64,000 bases of DNA, taken from positions 558,001 to 622,000 of the forward strand of contig NSJX01000006.1 in assembly GCA_002286715.1 (NCBI GenBank), given 5' to 3'. Each line of letters begins with the position of its first letter. Positions within the stretch are counted from its first letter, which is position 1. Source of the DNA: Dentipellis sp. KUC8613 (taxonomy: Eukaryota > Basidiomycota > Agaricomycetes > Russulales > Hericiaceae). The notes under the pieces were generated by a model that ran no database searches, was not told the DNA's origin, and saw only the letters and a program-made list of their open reading frames with translations. Of this stretch, positions 58,405-64,000 are shown piece after piece. The translations under genes were made by a program, and so were the position numbers.

Positions 58405-59097
58405 TACTGTCCCTGTCCCGGTTATGTAAAATGGACCAGTAACACAAAATTCGATGTTCCCGTCCACGGCACGTACGTCTGTACAGTAACAAAAATATGA
58501 AAGCACAGGAGATAGATACAAATCTCTGTATCCAAGAGGAATAAGGGTGCGGCTCGATTTTGCGAGTGTTATAAAATCAACAGTGTGTTTCGGAGGGTTT
58601 TGCAACAGGTGTAACTAAAAGTCGGAGCCTCGCTATCGCGTCCCACAGCCTCCGAGCTTCCGAAAAGCCTAAAATGTTGTTCAGCGTCATTCAGAAAGTG
58701 TCCTCGACATGTTTTTCAAGCGAAGAATGGCAGAAGGACGCCTGTATATGCCAACATCTGCGAAATGGACAGGATGTCCAACACACCTACGGCGTGCCGA
58801 ACGAGACTCCGCTTGAACACCACAGCCTGGCCTGCATTCGGCACTGCGGCATTGGGGCGGAGTGTCAATTCCCGCGACGCGTTTTTGTGGCGTCTCGACG
58901 CCTTGGCGGGCAAACGGGCCCCCCTTTTGCAACACTGCCGAAGGTACTTTCCACTCCTCCAAAAAATTAGAAATTTGCAGTAACTGTAGCCAAGATGTAC
59001 TCAAATCGAAATGTGATGTTAAAATGAGGGATAACGCAGTTGTGGGACAACGGGACACTGTTAGTAAAACTTTTACATTACCGGGACAGGGACAGTA
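58405..59097. mobile_element. Short non-autonomous DNA transposon (MITE-like) with 27-bp terminal inverted repeats
   Basis: The left end, TACTGTCCCTGTCCCGGT continuing to 58431, and the inverted right end at 59071-59097 differ at one of 27 positions. TA stands at both outer ends, consistent with a TA target. The element is 693 bp and has no intact open frame of transposase size. It lies just upstream of the acid phosphatase gene and tRNA-Ala. Confidence 0.7.
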
Positions 59098-59177
59098 CAC
59101 TTGACCGCAATCCTGCAATCCCCTTGCACTGATGTACTCGTCATTGTCGAGTGCGTATTGAGGAGGAAAAAACTAAT

Positions 59178-59249
59178 TGGACACTGGGAGGATTGAACTC
59201 CCGGCCTCGCGCATGCAAAGCGCGCGCTCTACCACTGAGCTAAGTGCCC
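59178..59249 (-). tRNA. tRNA-Ala with anticodon UGC
   Basis: Minus-strand 72-nt cloverleaf without intron. The acceptor stem pairs GGGCACT with AGTGTCC, followed by discriminator A. The D arm is GCTC/GAGC, the anticodon stem CGCGC/GCGCG with loop TTTGCAT (anticodon TGC at 59217-59215), and the T arm GGGAG/CTCCC with loop TTCAATC. All stems pair perfectly except one G-T in the acceptor. Confidence 0.95.
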
Positions 59250-59407
59250 TTGAAATTTCAGTTAAGGGTTAGTTATATGATTATGCGTATGCAATTATTT
59301 TTGGCAAGAGACTTGGTAACCCTAAATCAAGAGCTCTTACAGAACCTATTACGTCTTGCTCAGGCCTGTAGCGCTGCTCGACGGTACGCGTACGCTTGTC
59401 GTCCGCC

Positions 59408-62400
59408 ATGACCTCCCCACCCAACCGGCCACTATCTGGCTCTACTACACGACCGCTGTCGGCTTCGCGGTCTTTTCAACAGTCTCTCTATGCTCCAGGC
59501 TCTAGTTCTCGCCCGTTTCTGAACATGCTCAACCCCCTCGGCCGCACTTATCAAGGCTACACCGCTGCTAACCAGTCCGTCCTGGAAGAAGACGAAGAAG
59601 GCGTCGATTCGCCGCTGGAGGACGACGTGGAGGCGCAGGCTGGACGCAGTCGTGCTTCACCCCTGCCCACGCGACCCAGGGGACGCGTCTCCTGGGGTGG
59701 CGCGGAGATGAGCGTCCTACGCCCGAATATCCACCACGAGGACGGCCTTCACGAACGCTCCGACGAGTCGGACGATGAGGTGCCGCAGAGCTTCATGATT
59801 GAGTCCCCGAACACGCGCACACCACGCACCGCGAAGGGCAAGGCGCGAGAATCGCATTCCCTCCTCTCTCCTGGCCCAGACACACCCCGCATATCTGTCC
59901 CACCCCGCCCCTCTGAGATAAACGTGGATGACGGCGAGAGTCCGCGGCGCTCGCCTACTCCCTCACAACCGCCGAAGCAGATGCGCGGTCTGGACGCATA
60001 CGAGCGCGCTCTTTGGAACTGGGTCAACGTTTACAACCTCGATGCCTTTCTGCAGGAAGTCTATTACTACTACGAAGGGAAAGGCATATATTCGATAGCC
60101 CTTTCCCGCGGCTTGAACCTCCTGTCGGTGTCGCATTCTACTCACGGAAGCAAGGTATGCTGATGACTGCTTCCTCGTAGCACAGTCGGGTTCGTGATTG
60201 GATTCTCGACATTTCTCCTCCGATGTGTCGACTATTCTCGGATACGGCCTGAGCGGGTCACACGACTATCAGACGTAGTAGTTGACCGCTGTGTGTCCAA
60301 GTAGGTCTTCTCATCGCCATACATAGCGAATTCTCTGACGCCGTGCAGCTTTTCGGGATTCACGTTGCTGTTTTTTCTGCTCTTCTGTGCATTCTATACA
60401 TGGCAGATTGCAGCATTTGTGCTCGGCATAATGCGGCTAGTGGACATGTACCGCTTCTACACCCACCTTCTCCGCATACCAGATGTACGTAGTGTCCCTT
60501 GTCACCCGCTGGAAAGCTCACGCGATACCTGTAGGAAGATATCCAAACCATCTCCTGGCCCGAGATTGTTCGGCGTATCTCGCAGATTCGAGACTCGAAC
60601 CCTCTGACCGCGCTCTCGTTCTCTTCCTCTCGTCCTCGCCATAACGACGCTGCAAAGCTCGACGCACACGACATCGCCAATCGTATCATGCGTCAGGAGA
60701 ACTTCCTCATCGCCCTCTTCAATAAGGAGCTGCTCGACCTCCGCGTGCCTCTACCACAGGCGCTGTCGAGGTGGAAGATCGGAGAAGAAGGAAAGGGCCG
60801 GACATTGACACGAGCGCTGGAGTGGAATTTGCGGTTCTGCCTCATGGAGTACCTGTTTGATGCACGTGGACGAGTAAGAAAGGTTTTTCTGAAGAGTAAG
60901 AATCGCGCGGCGTTAATCGAAGGGTACGGAGCATCCTATCATTGTACACATACTCTGGGTACTGACACTTTCGCGCAGGCTCAAACGACGATTTATCTTC
61001 ATGGGTATCCTAAATGCAATATTTGCACCGTTTATAGTACTGTATCTGCTCATGTACTCATTCTTCCGTTATTTTGAGGTACGTCGTGATCTTGTGTCGC
61101 GATCTTAGGCGGTTCACTGACATAATTGGTACGTCAGGAATACCACAAGAATCCATCATCAATAGGTGGACGCGCATATACCCCGTTCGCACAATGGAAG
61201 TTCCGCGAATTCAACGAACTGCCACATCTATTTACTCGACGACTTGACGAGTCTTACCCCATGGCCAACATGTACATTGGCCAGTTCCCTAATGAGAAAG
61301 TTGCTATCATCATGCGGTAAGGTCCTTTGCAAACCAAAAAAAATGCTTGACTAATCATCTCCTGTGGCAGCTTTGTCGCGTTCGTCGCGGGCTCGTTCGC
61401 CGCAGTACTCCTATTGGCTTCCGTTCTGGATCCTGACTTGTTTTTGCATTTTGAGATCACAACCCATCGTACTGTGCTCTTCTACCTCAGTCTGTTCGGT
61501 GGAATCCTCGCTGTCGCGCGTGGCATGATACCTGAAGAAAACCGGGTCTTCGATCCTGAGATTCTGATGACGGAGGTAGTGCAGTATACACACTACATGC
61601 CTGACGAGTGGAAGGGCGAACTTCATTCCAAGAAGGTAGTTTACCTCCTCAAATGACATGAATGAAAGTTTACTTACTCATATTCCTGGACAGGTGCATC
61701 AACAATTTGGCGAGCTCTTTTCCATGAAGATCCTTATCTTCGCCTCGGAGCTCGTCTCTGTCGTGCTGACCCCATGGATCCTGCTATTCACCCTCCCAGC
61801 CTGCTCACCCGCCATCATCGACTTCTTCCGCGAATTCACAGTGCACGTCGACGGCCTCGGCTTCGTCTGCAGCTTCGCCGTATTCGACTTCCAGCGGCAC
61901 GGGAACGTAAAGGTACTTAAAACCAGCCCTCGTCCCCACCCAGCTCACTGACACAATGATTCCAGTTCGGCGCCCCGACGGAAGTCAAGGACGAGCGACT
62001 CATGTCCAAGGAAGGCAAGATGGAGAAGTCCTTCCTCAACTTCAAAGCCGCGCACCCCGAATGGGTGCCCTCGGACCCCTCCGGCTCGCTCTACCTCAGC
62101 CGCATGGCCGACTTCACCGCGGCCACGCACCGCCGGCGCGCCTCTCAGGACCTCGGCTCGACGGTGCTCATGGACAAGGCCGGGAGGACGGACGAGCAGC
62201 AGCTCGCGTCGCGCGCGAAGGAGTACGAGCGCGCGCTGGCCGAAAGCCAGAGTGCGGCCGTAGCCCGCCGGCGCGGCGTCGTGGGCGCGTCGGGCGCGAG
62301 TGTGATGCTCGGGCAGGCGCACGGGCCGGAGGCGAGCTTGTATCAGTCGACGACTGGCGGGATGGCTATGGCGCGCACGGCGGTGCTGGGAGATTCGGAT

Positions 62401-62667
62401 GGGAGCGTGCATGTGGGCGCTGCGCCATTGCGGATGCAGACCTCCGCCGGGAGCGGCGAGATCGATGCGGAGGACCGCGCTGCGGATGGGGGCGTCGGCA
62501 GTGGGCTCGGCGAGTCGTATGTGGATGGTGCGGGCGTGCGCAAGATGCGGCCGTCGTTGAGCATGCAGGAGGAGGAAGAGGAGCTGGAGGATGGAGGCGT
62601 GCTGGGGCTGTTGGCGCAGATATATAGTGGCAGAGGGGCAACCAGGCCCGGCGGCAGGGTGCTGTAA
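59408..62667 (+). CDS. ATG9: ATG9, autophagy membrane protein (lipid scramblase)
   Basis: Nine exons (59408-60123, 60181-60300, 60349-60484, 60535-60923, 60979-61078, 61138-61316, 61371-61635, 61694-61912, 61966-62667) give 941 residues. Atg9 vesicles supply membrane for the phagophore. After a 190-residue Ser/Pro-rich start come [123 protein letters not shown], and the C-terminal core with [21 protein letters not shown]. At least four membrane segments lie in the core. The tail after [12 protein letters not shown] is Gly/Ser/Ala-rich and disordered. Exon 1 uses donor GTCGGT; the alternative GTGTCG donor breaks the conserved NLLTVGF motif. Confidence 0.95.
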
Positions 62668-62815
62668 CGATATAACGACCGCACGACATTTTTTGGCTAT
62701 CTCATCTACGGCGCTCACGCATTTGCACTACATAGCAATGGAACCAACCAAGAAACGTCGCTTCAATTAGTAGATACAGCGCTGTTATACAATCAATACA
62801 TCTGCTTTCACAGTT

Positions 62816-64000
62816 TTAGATCCCATTGGGCAGCTGCTTGAACACCGGGTCCACCCTGCTCGCCGCAGACATCACGGCCCGTAGGCCCGACGCAGCAATA
62901 TCCGTCTCCGCCACGACGCCCCACCCGGACGTCTTCCTCGTCTGCTCGCCCTCCGCCACCTCATACACAAGCTCGACGTACGACGCCGCGCCGACCTCCG
63001 TCCCGGCGCCCAGCGCGTGCTCCGAGTACTCGCGGATCGTGAGCGTCCCCGCGATGTTCTGGTGCAGGCACGATAGCACGGCGGATAGGGGCCCGTTTCC
63101 CTGGCCGGTGGTGCGCACGGCCTTGCCGTCGAACACGAACTCGCCCTCGAGGCGCACGTTCCCGCCCGACTCGCGCGGGAGCTCGAAGCTGCGCAGCTCG
63201 ACGCGGCCCGCGGCCTCGCCGTAGCCGTAGCTCTTCTTGAAGAGCGCGGTGAGCGCGTCGTACGAGATCTCGCCGCCCGAGTCGCGCGCCGCGCGCTGCA
63301 CGACCTCGAAGAACGCGGCCTGCAGGCGCCGCGGGAGCTCGAGCCCGAGCGAGTTGAGGATCGCGGACGCGATGGCCTCCTGCCCCGACAGCGCGTTGAA
63401 GCCGAGCGTCAGCTTGAGCTCGGGCAGCGGCCGGTCGCCGATGTACCCGTTCACGGCGCTCAGCACGGCGCGTAGGCCTGAGCCGGCGATGTCCCGGTCG
63501 ATGCCCGCGCCCCACCATGAGCGGGAGGACTTGCGGTCGTCGGCGGGCACGAGCTCGATGTACGACGCCGCGCGCGAGTTTTGCAGGTCCGAGTCGGTGT
63601 TGACGGAGTGTTCGGAGTACTCCCGTAGAGCGAGATCGATGTCCAAGTGTGTGCGCAGGGCATTCAGGAGGGCGGAGATGGGACCGCTGCCGTCGCCGCG
63701 AATGACGCGCAAGACACCGTCGACAGAGAGGGTGCCGTCGAACATGCGAATGTCCTCGGGCTGCTCGGCATTGGGGTCCGGCGGTGGTGCAGACGTGATC
63801 TTAAAGGAGCGCAGAGCGAGGCGTCCCTCGTACTTGCCACCGCCAAAGTGGTACGACTCCCGGAATGCGCCAGTGATGTCTTCGACCGTCATCTCGCGTG
63901 CCTCGCGGTCTGCGACGGTCTGCACGACCTGGTAGAAAGCGATCTGCATCTTGCGCGGGAGGTCCAGGTGCAGGTGTTGCTTGATGAGGTATGCGATACC
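62816..64000 (-). CDS. LEU4: 2-isopropylmalate synthase, C-terminal part with two LeuA regulatory domains (5' part outside window)
   Basis: 394 residues are visible; the frame is open to the window end, so the catalytic barrel and start lie beyond 64000. The enzyme makes the first committed step of leucine synthesis, and the C-terminal LeuA domain binds leucine for feedback control. Two copies follow each other. Copy 1 (about 64000-63435): GIAYLIKQHLHLDLPRK, GDGSGPISALLNAL, LREYSEHSV, SYIELV, DIAGSGLRAVLSAV. Copy 2 (about 63390-62850): ASAILNSLGLELPRRLQ, GQGNGPLSAVLSCL, IREYSEHAL, SYVELV, DIAASGLRAVMSAA. The stop is TAA at 62818-62816. Characterised yeast enzymes have one such domain. Convergent with ATG9, 148 bp apart. 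Confidence 0.93.
   Translation of the reverse strand, partial: GIAYLIKQHLHLDLPRKMQIAFYQVVQTVADREAREMTVEDITGAFRESYHFGGGKYEGRLALRSFKITSAPPPDPNAEQPEDIRMFDGTLSVDGVLRVIRGDGSGPISALLNALRTHLDIDLALREYSEHSVNTDSDLQNSRAASYIELVPADDRKSSRSWWGAGIDRDIAGSGLRAVLSAVNGYIGDRPLPELKLTLGFNALSGQEAIASAILNSLGLELPRRLQAAFFEVVQRAARDSGGEISYDALTALFKKSYGYGEAAGRVELRSFELPRESGGNVRLEGEFVFDGKAVRTTGQGNGPLSAVLSCLHQNIAGTLTIREYSEHALGAGTEVGAASYVELVYEVAEGEQTRKTSGWGVVAETDIAASGLRAVMSAASRVDPVFKQLPNGI

Overview
The window is nuclear DNA of a filamentous basidiomycete, most likely an Agaricomycete of the Polyporales type. This is inferred from four things: dense genes with many 48-60 nt GT-AG introns that keep clear branch points, GC-rich codon use, a FunK1-type protein kinase and a DUF6593-type protein (both typical of mushroom-forming fungi), and a domain content of ordinary fungal housekeeping genes. 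I joined exons by hand so that reading frame, splice consensus (mostly GTNNGY...YAG) and known family motifs agreed. Start and stop positions are therefore better supported than individual splice sites.

Layout from left to right. 1-844: the 3' end of an unrecognised acidic/proline-rich protein. 1128-4259: TIM54 and the septin CDC10, head to head across a 190-bp promoter. 4260-9209: a gene-poor 5 kb with a scaffold gap flanked by identical 95-bp sequences, a short terminal-inverted-repeat (TIR) element, and one copy of a dispersed hairpin-tailed repeat. 9210-14267: a DNF-type P4 phospholipid flippase. 14987-18901: the FAN1 structure-specific nuclease. 18902-24681: a second gene-poor stretch with two small hypothetical genes. 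24682-28350: a long protein with two SAP-like motifs and a TKL-like kinase domain that lacks the usual VAIK lysine. 29298-30175: a DUF6593-type protein. 30741-33434: an external alternative NADH dehydrogenase with two EF-hands. 33779-35827: CLP1. 36852-39368: a Dal5-like MFS permease. 39809-43838: CTF18. 44433-46404: ATP2. 47001-47783: an intronless PEP-mutase/isocitrate-lyase-like gene. 47872-48553: a CPD1-like phosphodiesterase. 48925-53123: a FunK1 kinase gene bracketed by two copies of the 3' part of a DUF1776 gene, the left copy decayed, the right copy (54190-56055) intact. 56307-58172: a membrane-anchored histidine acid phosphatase. 58405-59097: a second TIR element. 59178-59249: tRNA-Ala(UGC). 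59408-62667: ATG9. 62816-64000: the C-terminal part of 2-isopropylmalate synthase with a tandemly duplicated regulatory domain.

No operon-like or metabolic gene cluster is apparent. Most genes are independent housekeeping functions: mitochondrial import, ATP synthesis and NADH oxidation; DNA repair and replication (FAN1, CTF18); mRNA 3'-end formation (CLP1); autophagy (ATG9); lipid flipping. The unusual content is in the accessory intervals and in the details: the FunK1 locus inside a segmental duplication, a dispersed repeat whose terminal palindrome is kept while its sequence changes, two TA-flanked TIR elements, four N-terminal PNGLLG motifs in CTF18, the LeuA domain duplication, a GC-AG intron, and three very small exons.
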